Source: Pedobacter suwonensis
GTDB lineage: Bacteria > Bacteroidota > Bacteroidia > Sphingobacteriales > Sphingobacteriaceae
Reading direction: 5' to 3'
DNA: 64,000 nucleotides
Assembly (NCBI RefSeq): GCF_900111825.1
Contig: NZ_FOJM01000012.1
Location: 1-64,000 of the forward strand
In this document: piece by piece, positions 37,811-47,184 of the stretch
Layout: each line of letters starts with the position of its first letter
How positions within the stretch are numbered: position 1 is the stretch's first letter
Made by a program: the position numbers and the translations under genes
The notes under the pieces: model-generated
What the model saw: the letters and a program-made list of their open reading frames with translations, nothing else
Told to the model about the DNA's origin: nothing
The model's database searches: none

Positions 37811-39240
37811 TGAGCTGGCAGTCATTTTTAGTAGATATTTTTACTTATGGGTTATTAGCCTATTCAGTATCGCTTTTATCTTGCTACTTGCTTTTCGCAG
37901 GGTTCTCGATTGGGGAAATTCGTAATTATCTGCGTAAAAATAGTTTTACAGATTATGGGGTACTAGCTGGCTCAACACAGGCTCCCAGTATTAGTATATT
38001 AGCACCAGCCTATAATGAAGGGGCAAACATTATTGAGAATGTTCGGTCCTTGCTATCCATAAATTACACCAATCTTGAAGTAATTATTATTAATGATGGG
38101 AGTAAAGATGATTCACTGGCGAAGCTGATTGAAGCTTATCATCTTTATAAGGCTGACTTTTTTATTGACGGCCAGATTGAAACGAAAGAAGTAAAAGGCG
38201 TTTACAGAAGCAGAAAGATAGTTTATAAAAAGTTAATCGTTGTTGACAAACAAAATGGCGGAAAGGCAGATGCCTTAAATGTTGGCATAAACGTTTCAAA
38301 CAACAACTATATTGTTTGCATCGATGTCGATTGCATTTTAGAGCAGGATGCAATTCTCAAGCTAGCAAAACCCTTTTTAGAAAACACTAAAGAACGTGTT
38401 ATTGCAACGGGTGGGGTGATTCGGATTGCCAACAGTTGCATTGTTGAAAACGGACGTTTGCTCAAAGTTAAGCTTCCCAGACAGTTTCTACCGCGTGTTC
38501 AGACGCTGGAATATATTCGGGCCTTTTTACTAGGTAGGATGGCCTGGAGTCGTTTAAACGGTTTGCTGCTTATATCAGGAGCTTTTGGGGCATTCGATAA
38601 AGACATTGTGATTAAGTGCGGAGGGTATAATCATAAAACAGTAGGCGAAGATATGGAGTTGGTAGTAAGAATGAGGCGATACATGCAGGAAAATAGGATT
38701 CCGCACAAAGTGAGTTTTATCCCCGATCCACTATGCTGGACAGAGGCGCCATCTACCTTTAAAATACTTGGGCGACAGCGAAATCGATGGACCCGTGGCA
38801 CAATAGAGACTCTTCAGATGCATAAAATCATGTTTTTAAATCCGAAATATGGCATTTTGGGCATGCTTAGCTATCCCTATTGGTTATTCTTCGAATTTTT
38901 AGCTCCCTTAGTGGAATTTTTCGGATTTATCGCCTTTATAATCTTTGCCTGCTTCGGACTGATCCAATGGTCATTTTTTTTCGGCTTATTGCTTTTCATA
39001 TTTAGCTTCGGATTTTTGTATTCAGTTTTTGCAATATTAATGGAAGTGTTCACTTACAATCAATACAAAACAAACAAAAACCTGCTACTTTTAATTCTAA
39101 CAGCCTTTTTGGAACCATTAATTTTTCATCCGTTTGTAGTATGGTCTGCTGTAAAGGGCAATATTGACTTACTGCGGAAAAAGAATTCCTGGGGAGAAAT
39201 GACCCGGCAAGGATTTACAAAAGAAAAAGTTCAACAATGA
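37810..39240 (+). CDS. processive GT2-family glycosyltransferase (PgaC/cellulose-synthase-like)
   Basis: The protein has 476 residues and a GTG start overlapping the previous TAG. One helix comes first (residues 10-33), then a cytosolic GT-A domain: APAYNEGANIIENV, IINDGSKDDS, the DxD-type CIDVDCIL, GEDMEL (general base) and QRNRWTRG (the Q-x-x-R-W motif of processive synthases). Three or four C-terminal helices follow (about 345-440), as in PgaC/IcaA and hyaluronan synthases, which polymerise and extrude a polysaccharide. The sugar cannot be read from sequence; PgaC-type enzymes use UDP-GlcNAc. It is coupled by 4-nt overlap to an LTA-synthase-like gene, suggesting a glycan that is made and then decorated. 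Confidence 0.92.
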   Translation: MSWQSFLVDIFTYGLLAYSVSLLSCYLLFAGFSIGEIRNYLRKNSFTDYGVLAGSTQAPSISILAPAYNEGANIIENVRSLLSINYTNLEVIIINDGSKDDSLAKLIEAYHLYKADFFIDGQIETKEVKGVYRSRKIVYKKLIVVDKQNGGKADALNVGINVSNNNYIVCIDVDCILEQDAILKLAKPFLENTKERVIATGGVIRIANSCIVENGRLLKVKLPRQFLPRVQTLEYIRAFLLGRMAWSRLNGLLLISGAFGAFDKDIVIKCGGYNHKTVGEDMELVVRMRRYMQENRIPHKVSFIPDPLCWTEAPSTFKILGRQRNRWTRGTIETLQMHKIMFLNPKYGILGMLSYPYWLFFEFLAPLVEFFGFIAFIIFACFGLIQWSFFFGLLLFIFSFGFLYSVFAILMEVFTYNQYKTNKNLLLLILTAFLEPLIFHPFVVWSAVKGNIDLLRKKNSWGEMTRQGFTKEKVQQ

Positions 39241-41258
39241 TTAATCGTTTTAAATCAGCAAGTCAGGTTTTCCTGCAAATCGCAATAGTTTGGCTTATTG
39301 CTTTAATTGTGATCAGAGCGGTGGAAGTTCTGGTTAATGGATTAATTCATCAATTTCCGGCTAATCTATGTAGCTTTATGTTATGGTCATGGCTTGCAGA
39401 TATAAGCTTTTGGCTTAAATGGATAATCTTTGAACTGATTTTATTTATACCACTATTTTTTGTGAATCCCAGATTGGCAACAGTCAGCTTTAAAGTGTTC
39501 GTTGCTATTATTATTTTCATTCAATTGGCCCTTTGCACGTATTTCACTACTGCCCTGGTACCATTGGGAGCCGATTTTTACGGCTATTCTTTTGCCGATA
39601 TAAAACAAACTGTTGGCGCTTCCGGCACGATAAAACTTCCTATAATGCTAAGTTTTGCAGGCATGATTATAGTATTAGTGATTGCACTTAATCAATTGCC
39701 AAAACACATCAAGGTTCCATTGTGGTTGGCCTGGTCCTTACCCATACTATCTGTTTTTTACTTAATGATCAATGGCGAAGAACATCTTTTCAAAAAAAAC
39801 TTTGAAAACCTTTTTGTCAATAACCTTGCGTTAAACAAGGTCGATTACTTTTTTATCAGTTCTTATATTCATTTTTATCCCACAGACGAGGATTTGGATA
39901 TTTATGCCGATTCCTATATTGGAGATTATGGCAATGATAGTACTGCATCCAATACCTTCACCTATCTGGGTGGATCGGAATACCCGTTTTATAGGAAAGC
40001 GAATGATACTGATGTGCTAACACCATTTTTTAATAAAGCGAAAAACAAACCAAATCTTGTAGTTATTATCATCGAGGGGCTTGGGCGCGCATTTACCAAC
40101 GAAGGCGCTTATCTGGGAAATTTTACTCCTTTTATTGATTCATTATCCAATAAAGGTCTTTACTGGAGAAATTTTCTAAGTGCCGGTGGTCGCACGTTTG
40201 CAGTCCTGCCCTCTTTAATGGGATCTTTACCTTTCGGTAAAAATGGTTTTCTTGAACTTGGACAGCAAATGCCAGATCATCTTTCTTTGTACAGCTTGTT
40301 AAAATTTAATGGATACAAGACTTCATTCTATTATGGAGGTGACGCAACTTTTGATAATATGAACTTATTTCTTCAAAAGAACAGCGTTGATGAAATCAGA
40401 GACCTTAAGTCCTTTTCCGCGAACTATTCTAAACTGCCTGAAGAAAATGGTTTTTCCTGGGGATATGGAGATCAGGAGTTATATCAGTATTATCTGGCAA
40501 ACACGTCTTCAAAAGCCACTAAACCACCGGAGTTAAACGTAATTTTAACGGTAACTACCCATAATCCTTTTCTTATTAATGAACAGGAAAGATACAATTT
40601 GAAATTCGAGCAGCGCATGGCTGATTTAGGATTTGATGAAACTAAGAAAGATAGTTATCGAAACTACAAACACCAGTATGGTACTATTTTATATGCGGAC
40701 GATGCGCTAAGGCACTTTTTTAATAATTATAAAAAACGAGAAGATTACAATAGTACCATTTTTATAATTACAGGAGATCACCGTATGCCAGAGATCCCGA
40801 TGAGTAACAAGATAGATCGCTATCATGTGCCATTGATTATTTATTCTCCGCTGTTAAAGCGTAGCGCGCAGTTCGCATCCATATCTACACATTTCGATGT
40901 GACTCCAAGCTTGCTTGCGTATCTTCATTCAGGCTATGGTTTAAACTTACCAGACGCTGCAAGCTGGCTCGGATCTGGGCTTGATACTGCCCGCTCATTT
41001 AGAAATGTTCACAGTTACCCCCTGGTACAGACCAAAACAGAGATGATTGATTTTATCCAAGGTCAGTACCACCTCAATGGTACATCCCTTTATCAAATAG
41101 GTGATAATATGCAAGAGGAGTTAGCAAGAGACGAAGTGAACTACAATAGAATAAAAAATGCCTTTGAGAACTTCAAGCGAAAGAATGCCAGTTTGGATTC
41201 CAAGACTAGATTGCTGCCACCGTCCGTAATTCAAAAATATAGTCCGATAAAGAAATAG
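39237..41258 (+). CDS. LTA-synthase-like phosphoglycerol/phosphoethanolamine transferase (alkaline phosphatase superfamily)
   Basis: The protein has 673 residues. Five hydrophobic helices occupy residues 1-190, followed by an extracytoplasmic sulfatase-fold catalytic domain. Metal- and nucleophile-site motifs fit the LtaS/MdoB group: NLVVIIIEGLG (metal Glu), GGRTFAVLPSLMGS (Thr nucleophile region), YYGGDATFDNM, WGYGDQELYQYY, and ITGDHRMPE (metal Asp and His) with STHFDVTPSLLAYL. Family members move a phospholipid head group onto a glycan or lipid outside the membrane. The gene overlaps the GT2 gene by 4 nt, so its substrate is probably the glycan made by that enzyme. Its stop codon directly abuts the stop of the converging gene. 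Confidence 0.92.
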   Translation: MINRFKSASQVFLQIAIVWLIALIVIRAVEVLVNGLIHQFPANLCSFMLWSWLADISFWLKWIIFELILFIPLFFVNPRLATVSFKVFVAIIIFIQLALCTYFTTALVPLGADFYGYSFADIKQTVGASGTIKLPIMLSFAGMIIVLVIALNQLPKHIKVPLWLAWSLPILSVFYLMINGEEHLFKKNFENLFVNNLALNKVDYFFISSYIHFYPTDEDLDIYADSYIGDYGNDSTASNTFTYLGGSEYPFYRKANDTDVLTPFFNKAKNKPNLVVIIIEGLGRAFTNEGAYLGNFTPFIDSLSNKGLYWRNFLSAGGRTFAVLPSLMGSLPFGKNGFLELGQQMPDHLSLYSLLKFNGYKTSFYYGGDATFDNMNLFLQKNSVDEIRDLKSFSANYSKLPEENGFSWGYGDQELYQYYLANTSSKATKPPELNVILTVTTHNPFLINEQERYNLKFEQRMADLGFDETKKDSYRNYKHQYGTILYADDALRHFFNNYKKREDYNSTIFIITGDHRMPEIPMSNKIDRYHVPLIIYSPLLKRSAQFASISTHFDVTPSLLAYLHSGYGLNLPDAASWLGSGLDTARSFRNVHSYPLVQTKTEMIDFIQGQYHLNGTSLYQIGDNMQEELARDEVNYNRIKNAFENFKRKNASLDSKTRLLPPSVIQKYSPIKK

Positions 41259-42425
41259 CTATTTGTTGTTGAATTCGCGTTCCTGTTCGAGGATAGTAGT
41301 CATCATCGGGCGATAGAAATTCCAAAAGAAACTGGATCGTTCCATTGGATCACTGGTGTTGTAAAACAGCCATTTGAAGGCACTAATTCCTTTAAAATAA
41401 GAGGTTGACAGGCTTACAGTATTGTCACAGAAATCTCCAGAAAAGTAATAAAAACGGTAATCGGCTTGCTTATGCATCAACACTGCAGGAAAAATAGCAC
41501 TGAGGCCGTTCGCATTCAAAAGCGACTGCCCGCTTTGGTTAACATCTATTCGGAAGCTGGCAACCTGTGTGTTTATTGCCTTATCTGGTTGAATGACGTC
41601 AAACCAGAATGGATATTTAATTTCTTCAGGCAAACCCAGCACTTTTTGTCCGTATTCACCACTGATAATATGTGGCATTGGATTCTTCAGGTCCCGGCCA
41701 TCCTCTAGGATGATGACCTTGTCTTGATCGCTGACCAAAGCAACACCCGACTTTTTAAAAGGCCAGTTGTTGTTATTTGCAAGTTTATAATTGTTAATAA
41801 GCCACCTGGGCAGCTCTTTATTTCTTGCTGTATCAAGGCTTTCAAAAAAGCGACCTGTCCAGCCGGTCCAACGCATTGCAAACATATTCTCGAATTGCTT
41901 TCTGGTTTCTTTGCCTGTTGGACTTCCAATACTATTAAATTCTGTGATAATGAGTTTTCTTTTCTGCTTCATCTGCTTTAACAACTCAATATCCTGACCG
42001 CTCATCCCTCCATAAACCATTCCTGATCGCTCATTATTATTCTTTTTAGCATACCATTCATTTCGATAAATGCCGTAGGTATCTGTAAAATAAACCAGGT
42101 TAATGTCTTCGCTTAATTGATGTAATTGATCATTATTAAAACGCTCCAATCCCTTAAGCCGAAATTTTTCTTGCGCCAATGGAAAGAAGCCAAAATAATC
42201 GTGGTCAATTTTATATAACTTGCTTGCTGTTTTTGTTAGTTTCTCATGATTTAGCACCCATAAGAAAGAGATATGTTCCTGCCCGTCGGATGTGAGAACT
42301 GTTTTATCGATTATAGCTGCAACCATTTTGGTTTTGGGCTTTAAATACCAGCAGAACCACATCATTAATGGAATGCTGGCGATAATAGCCAGGGTAATCC
42401 ATATTTTTTTTGTCCTTTTTGTCAT
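41259..42425 (-). CDS. unknown membrane-anchored periplasmic protein, 388 residues
   Basis: I do not recognise the family. The N-terminus is a basic segment plus one membrane helix (TKRTKKIWITLAIIASIPLMM), leaving about 355 residues in the periplasm. Aromatic-rich motifs include INLVYFTDTYGIYRNEWY, KLIITEFNSIGSP, FAMRWTGWTGRFFESLD and YRFYYFSGDFCDN. The repeated strand-loop pattern ending in Asp/Glu and aromatic residues would fit a TIM-barrel or similar glycan-acting enzyme, but I see no certain catalytic set. It overlaps the YaiO-like gene by 1 nt and converges with zero spacing on the LtaS-like gene. Guilt by association suggests a role in handling the same glycan. Confidence 0.85.
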   Translation of the reverse strand: MTKRTKKIWITLAIIASIPLMMWFCWYLKPKTKMVAAIIDKTVLTSDGQEHISFLWVLNHEKLTKTASKLYKIDHDYFGFFPLAQEKFRLKGLERFNNDQLHQLSEDINLVYFTDTYGIYRNEWYAKKNNNERSGMVYGGMSGQDIELLKQMKQKRKLIITEFNSIGSPTGKETRKQFENMFAMRWTGWTGRFFESLDTARNKELPRWLINNYKLANNNNWPFKKSGVALVSDQDKVIILEDGRDLKNPMPHIISGEYGQKVLGLPEEIKYPFWFDVIQPDKAINTQVASFRIDVNQSGQSLLNANGLSAIFPAVLMHKQADYRFYYFSGDFCDNTVSLSTSYFKGISAFKWLFYNTSDPMERSSFFWNFYRPMMTTILEQEREFNNK

Positions 42426-43666
42426 CAGAAACGTCTTATATAGCCAATCCCGAGATCAAATTGATTGCCTTTGGTATTAGGCCTATATTCCTGGTGCTCC
42501 AATCCCAGGTTAACGATGATAACATTAAGCGATTTAAATGCTTTCCTATAACCAAGCGTAATATTGTTAGAGCGTAGCTTATAAGTCGTGTTTCCAATTA
42601 AAACATTATTTTGGGGATCGTCTGGCGATAAACCAGTACCCATGCGAAGGCTAAAATAATCATCAGCGCCACCGAAATAGTACCGGGTGGTGAAAGCAAA
42701 CGATTGAGATACCTGATCGTTTGAAGGAGTTAAAAAAGTCCAAAAATTAAACCAAAAGCTTTTGTAATATTTCCCTATTGATGCCGTGTAGCTCCAGGTT
42801 GATTCGCCAAAGGTTAAATAACGAAATCCAGCTTCCGCTTCAAAGCTTTCGGGCAGGTTCGCATACAATGAAAAGCCTGCACGGTAGTGAGGGAACACAC
42901 CCACGTCGCTAGAATAACCGCCACTAATATAGGCCTGAAAGGTACCTGATATGCGGGGATATGCGTCTACCTCAAACTGAAGGCCATTGCGGTTAAAACG
43001 ATTGGCATAGTTTACTCTTCCGGTAATAGAACCCAATTTGGTTTGCCTGCTATAATCCATATTCACAATGTGCCAAGGATTATCGAATTGTTTATCGAAG
43101 TATACAAAATCGTAATTGAGCCCTATTCTGTTTTTAGAAGAATTTTCCCGTACTCTTACGGCTAGTGTACGTGCCTCGGTTAGCTTTGGTGATCGTTTTA
43201 AGACCTCTTCAATAGTAATGTTTGCTTCTTTCCATTTTTTTAAACTGTTAAGTATTTTAGCTTTCAACAACAGAAAATCGTCGTCTGAAGGATAGAATGT
43301 AAGACCTTTATTTACATTGAGCAACGCTTTTTCATTATTGTCTTCCCAAAATTCGAGAGTAGCATTAGCCAGCTGAGCATCTTTGTTGTCAGGATGTTTT
43401 ACTAAGACCAGAGCGAAAGCTTGCCTCGCACTATCTGGCTCCTTGGTCCAGCTGTAAAGCCTACCTAAAAAAATCCTGACGTCGGCATAATCCGGACTTT
43501 TAGCCAGTGCCTTCTTGCTAAGTGCAATGGCTTTAGGGTAGTCTTTTGATTCGAATGCAGCGGTCCTTGCTTGGGTAAACAGCTCGTCTGCACTGCCATC
43601 CTGCGCTTGTAACAATTTCGAGAATAGTAGACCTGAGAATAGCAATAAATAAAATTTGGGCTTCAT
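42425..43666 (-). CDS. YaiO-family protein: TPR region plus outer membrane beta-barrel
   Basis: The frame opens at 43690, but ATG 43666 gives a proper signal peptide (MKPKFYLLLFSGLLFSKLLQAQ). Residues 25-180 are TPR helices (AIALSKKALAKSPDYADVRIFLGRLY and following units). The rest is a C-terminal barrel with alternating aromatic strands (RIGLNYDFVYFDKQFDN, AYISGGYSSDVGVFPHY, FEAEAGFRYLTFGE) ending in an aromatic residue (YIRRF), as the outer membrane assembly signal requires. This is the YaiO layout. TPR plus barrel also describes exopolysaccharide exporters such as PgaA and BcsC, so a role in letting the glycan of the facing operon cross the outer membrane is plausible. It shares an operon with the unknown protein and the GAF kinase. 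Confidence 0.88.
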   Translation of the reverse strand: MKPKFYLLLFSGLLFSKLLQAQDGSADELFTQARTAAFESKDYPKAIALSKKALAKSPDYADVRIFLGRLYSWTKEPDSARQAFALVLVKHPDNKDAQLANATLEFWEDNNEKALLNVNKGLTFYPSDDDFLLLKAKILNSLKKWKEANITIEEVLKRSPKLTEARTLAVRVRENSSKNRIGLNYDFVYFDKQFDNPWHIVNMDYSRQTKLGSITGRVNYANRFNRNGLQFEVDAYPRISGTFQAYISGGYSSDVGVFPHYRAGFSLYANLPESFEAEAGFRYLTFGESTWSYTASIGKYYKSFWFNFWTFLTPSNDQVSQSFAFTTRYYFGGADDYFSLRMGTGLSPDDPQNNVLIGNTTYKLRSNNITLGYRKAFKSLNVIIVNLGLEHQEYRPNTKGNQFDLGIGYIRRF

Positions 43667-43698
43667 GATAGTAAAATTAGATTTTAGCAAACTAAAAA

Positions 43699-44907
43699 TT
43701 ACGACTGGCGTTGAGGAAGTTCAATTCGGAAGACTGTTCCCCGTCCCTTTTCAGATGTGATGAACATTTCACCATTCAGTTTATCAATTAGGTGTTTTAC
43801 CAAAGATAAGCCAAATCCGTAACCTTTTTCACCCGCTGTTCCTTGCGTTGTGCCGATGCCTCCTGTTAAAATTTGACCAATCTCGTCTTCACTTATTCCC
43901 ACGCCGCTGTCGGCTACAACGATTTTTAAAATATTAGCATCCCGTTTAAATACCAAGTCAAGATCTACAGTTATTGTACCACCTGGAGGAGTAAATTTCA
44001 CCGCATTTGAAATCAGGTTTCCATTAATCTGCAGCAGCTTGTTTTTTGAAAACACTATATTTTTTTTGTCCGGATTAATATTGATATTTAGCTTGATCTT
44101 TTTGTAAGTTGCCTGTGGTTCGTAAAGCTCCAGAAGTTTGGCGCGAAAGCTGCTCAGGTCAAACTCGTTGATGCCTGGGGCTTTCACTTCGTCATTATCG
44201 GAAAGTATATCATCGGCAAGATCCAAAAGTGATTTGCTTCCACTATGAATCAATTTGATAAACTCAATCACCTGATCAAAATTGGCACTTTTTCCCTGCT
44301 CAGTAATAATTTCAGATAAACCTATTATCCCCGCAATTGGTCCCCTAATGTCATGAGCGACTTTTTTTTTCGATTCACTGGCATCTTTTAATTTATTTTG
44401 TAACAACTCCATTGTCTGATAGGTTTTTACCCTATTCATGATCTCTAAAGCGATGATCTTCAGCAATTCAATCTTCTCGGGGCTCAAGATTTTCAATCCG
44501 CGATCCAAAACACATAGAGCACCAATGTTTAACCCATCATTATCCCTAAGTGGCACCCCAAAATAATAGCGAAGCGACAATGGAGCACCAACATAAAAAT
44601 TTTTATTAAAGCGGTCATCTGCCGAAAGATCAGGTACTTCAAACTGGTCCGTTTGTGTAATGGTGTATTGGCACACAGATTCTTCCCTTGTCATCTGCTG
44701 TAAATCAAGACCGTGACTGCCTACTGTCCACTGTGTATAGGCATCGATGAGGTTGACTAATGAAATTTCTGTACCGGCTACCTTAGCGGCAAGGTGGGTA
44801 AGATCTTTAAAGCTTTCATTCATACTTCCGTAGTCTATATCGAAATCTGACAATTTTAAAAGCCGCTCGGGTTCATTATATGGTACAGGATAATTTAATT
44901 CAGACAT
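43699..44907 (-). CDS. GAF-domain sensor histidine kinase
   Basis: The protein has 402 residues and no membrane segment. The GAF domain (about 30-165) contains SLVNLIDAYTQWTVGSHGLD and YYFGVPLRDNDGLNIGALCVLD. The dimerisation and phosphoacceptor helix has His185 in KKVAHDIRGPIAGI. The HATPase_c domain has an N box (NGNLISNAVKFTPPGG), G1 (ADSGVGISEDEI) and G2 (GEKGYGFGLSLVKHL). It is a soluble kinase sensing a cytoplasmic signal or ligand. No regulator is adjacent; the single-domain regulator at 36393 in the converging operon is the natural partner. It is the first gene of a three-gene minus-strand operon ahead of the YaiO-like gene (32 nt). Confidence 0.94.
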   Translation of the reverse strand: MSELNYPVPYNEPERLLKLSDFDIDYGSMNESFKDLTHLAAKVAGTEISLVNLIDAYTQWTVGSHGLDLQQMTREESVCQYTITQTDQFEVPDLSADDRFNKNFYVGAPLSLRYYFGVPLRDNDGLNIGALCVLDRGLKILSPEKIELLKIIALEIMNRVKTYQTMELLQNKLKDASESKKKVAHDIRGPIAGIIGLSEIITEQGKSANFDQVIEFIKLIHSGSKSLLDLADDILSDNDEVKAPGINEFDLSSFRAKLLELYEPQATYKKIKLNININPDKKNIVFSKNKLLQINGNLISNAVKFTPPGGTITVDLDLVFKRDANILKIVVADSGVGISEDEIGQILTGGIGTTQGTAGEKGYGFGLSLVKHLIDKLNGEMFITSEKGRGTVFRIELPQRQS

Positions 44908-45389
44908 ATTTTACTTATAATTTAAATGACAATTTATTCTACGTACACGTAGTACTGCTCTATAGAAAACATACCCAAGATACGATTTTGCCTATAAAAA
45001 TTCGTAAATACAACTTAAATGTTTTCTTAGTTAGAATCTTATTATTACTTTTTCATAAGACAATTAAAAACCTAGATGCAAATACTCAATCATAAGCTGA
45101 AGGATCGCTTTTATATATTGAAACAGTGAAGCTACGGCAATTTCAAAACTGTTTCTGAAGACTTAAAAATACCAAAATACAACTATTGAATCGACCTTGT
45201 CCAACTATACCTGAAAGCATGATTAAAGCTTGAAAAAGTAATAAAAAGCTCGATGTTATCACCTGCACCAAATCAATTTTAAATATCCTATTGGTAAAAT
45301 TTTTTGCAGGTTTTACCGAATTTCCTGCAAACAATATAACGGGAATCCAGTTTTTTACTGGTGAACAATCTGAGCTGACATTCTTGGCC
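44908..45389. other. divergent intergenic region, kinase operon and photolyase
   Basis: About 480 AT-rich bases upstream of both the GAF kinase (leftward) and the photolyase (rightward). The photolyase frame extends upstream to 45291, but the residues there do not resemble the family. I see no further gene, no clear hairpin and no certain promoter element. Confidence 0.5.
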
Positions 45390-46937
45390 ATGGAAAAGAG
45401 ATATAAGATTTTGCGGCTTATCTTGGGTGATCAGCTTAACATACAGCATTCGTGGTTTAAAAAACCATCGCCCGATACGCTGCATGTATTGATGGAAGTA
45501 AAAACAGAAACCGATTATGTTTGGCACCACATCCAGAAAGCATGTGCTTTTTTTGCAGCAATGGAAAATTTCGCTGAATTGCTGAATAGTAAAAAAATTG
45601 AAACCATTTACCTTCGACTTGATGACCCGAAGAACAAACAAAATTTTTCAGATAACCTGAACGATTTAATAGAAAAGTTTGACGTAAAAGAATTTCATTA
45701 TCAGTTGCCCGATGAGTATCGGCTAGATCAGGAACTAAACAATTTCTGCAAAAGCCTGTCAATTAATCACTGCGCTTTTGATACAGAACATTTTTACACC
45801 AGCAGAACCGAGCTGGCGGATTTCTTTTCCGGGAAAAAAGAATTGTTAATGGAAAGTTTCTACCGGGCAATGCGCACAAAACACCACATATTGTTAGATG
45901 ATGACCATGATCCGGTAGGCGGCAAATGGAATTTTGATGAGGAAAACCGGAAGAAACTTCCCAAAAACCACAAACCAAACCCTCCGCTGTTATTTGATAA
46001 CGATGTAAGGCAACAATATAATAGAATAAGTGCTACGAAGATAAAAACTATCGGTAATATTAATCCAAAACATCTCCTTTGGCCTGTAAACAGAGATCAG
46101 TCTTTAAAACTGCTACATTATTTCTGTGAAAACTGTCTCCCACTATTTGGCACCTTTCAGGATGCCATGCAAACCAACGAATGGTCTCTTTATCATTCGC
46201 GTTTATCATTTAGCATGAATACCAAACTTATTTCTCCGGTTGAAGTGGTCAGTTCAGCGATTAAATATTGGAAGGAAAATAAGAAATCGACCACAATGAA
46301 TCAGATAGAGGGATTCATCAGGCAGATTTTAGGCTGGCGTGAATACATGAGGGGTATTTATTGGATGAAAATGCCCGAATTTGAAAAAATGAATTTCTTT
46401 GACCACAAAAGGAAACTTCCTGAATGGTACTGGACGGGAAAAACGGAGATGAACTGTTTAAAGCATTCCATTAATCAGTCTCTTGAATATGCCTACGCAC
46501 ATCATATTCAGCGTTTAATGATCACAGGAAATTTTGCGCTGCTTGCCGGCATCGATCCGGATGAGGTCGATTTTTGGTATCTGGGTATCTACATCGATGC
46601 AATACAATGGGTAGAAATTACCAATACAAGGGGAATGAGCCAATATGCAGATGGCGGCATTATCGGCTCCAAACCCTATACTGCCACTGCGAATTATATC
46701 CATAAAATGAGCAATTATTGCGATAATTGTAAGTACGACCGCAATGAAAAAACCGGAGAAAATTCCTGTCCGTTTAACAGCCTGTATTGGGACTTTCATG
46801 ACAGAAACAGGGCTAAACTTGGCAAGAACCACAGGCTTTCTATGGTTTACCGGATCTGGGATAAAATGAATCCTGATTTGAGATCTGAAGTGCTGACAAG
46901 AGCAGACTTTGTCTTAAAAAATCTCAATAATCTCTGA
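45390..46937 (+). CDS. FeS-type cryptochrome/photolyase (CryPro/FeS-BCP group)
   Basis: The protein has 515 residues when started at ATG 45390 (MEKRYKILRLILGDQLN); the upstream extension to 45291 is not family-like. The N-terminal Rossmann half has LRLILGDQLNIQHSWF and YLRLDDP. The FAD-binding half includes FRQ/IEGFIRQILGWREYMRGIYW and FWYLGIYIDAIQWVEITNTRGMSQYADGG. Cysteines for a 4Fe-4S cluster are in place: one in MNCLKHSINQ and three in YCDNCKYD...NSCPFN (C-x2-C-x12-C), matching the PhrB/CryB arrangement. Known members repair (6-4) photoproducts or act as blue-light receptors. Which applies here cannot be read. The gene stands alone. Confidence 0.93.
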   Translation: MEKRYKILRLILGDQLNIQHSWFKKPSPDTLHVLMEVKTETDYVWHHIQKACAFFAAMENFAELLNSKKIETIYLRLDDPKNKQNFSDNLNDLIEKFDVKEFHYQLPDEYRLDQELNNFCKSLSINHCAFDTEHFYTSRTELADFFSGKKELLMESFYRAMRTKHHILLDDDHDPVGGKWNFDEENRKKLPKNHKPNPPLLFDNDVRQQYNRISATKIKTIGNINPKHLLWPVNRDQSLKLLHYFCENCLPLFGTFQDAMQTNEWSLYHSRLSFSMNTKLISPVEVVSSAIKYWKENKKSTTMNQIEGFIRQILGWREYMRGIYWMKMPEFEKMNFFDHKRKLPEWYWTGKTEMNCLKHSINQSLEYAYAHHIQRLMITGNFALLAGIDPDEVDFWYLGIYIDAIQWVEITNTRGMSQYADGGIIGSKPYTATANYIHKMSNYCDNCKYDRNEKTGENSCPFNSLYWDFHDRNRAKLGKNHRLSMVYRIWDKMNPDLRSEVLTRADFVLKNLNNL

Positions 46938-47184
46938 TATATTTGGAAGTACTTTACATGATATACAGTAAAATAGTTCGCCGCTTAATTCAATATGCCG
47001 TTAATTACTTTAGGGGTAGCGAGTTACATTTTATCTAATCATTCGCATACTTCCAGAACTTTTACGTATTTATTAAATATTAAGATATTTTTAATAAATT
47101 AACCACGTTTTATATAACAGTCGTTTTAGCTTTTAAGTGGATTTAAATTTAAGACGCTTAAAGGCAGGATCTATACGAATTTAG

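Noticed and set aside
45291..45389. N-terminal extension of the photolyase
   Set aside because: The residues encoded before ATG 45390 do not resemble the family, which normally begins just before the LRLILGDQL motif.
47068..47099. AT-only inverted repeat before the second sigma gene
   Set aside because: Striking, but made almost wholly of A and T in AT-rich DNA; chance or DNA-bending effects cannot be excluded, so it is only mentioned with the gene.
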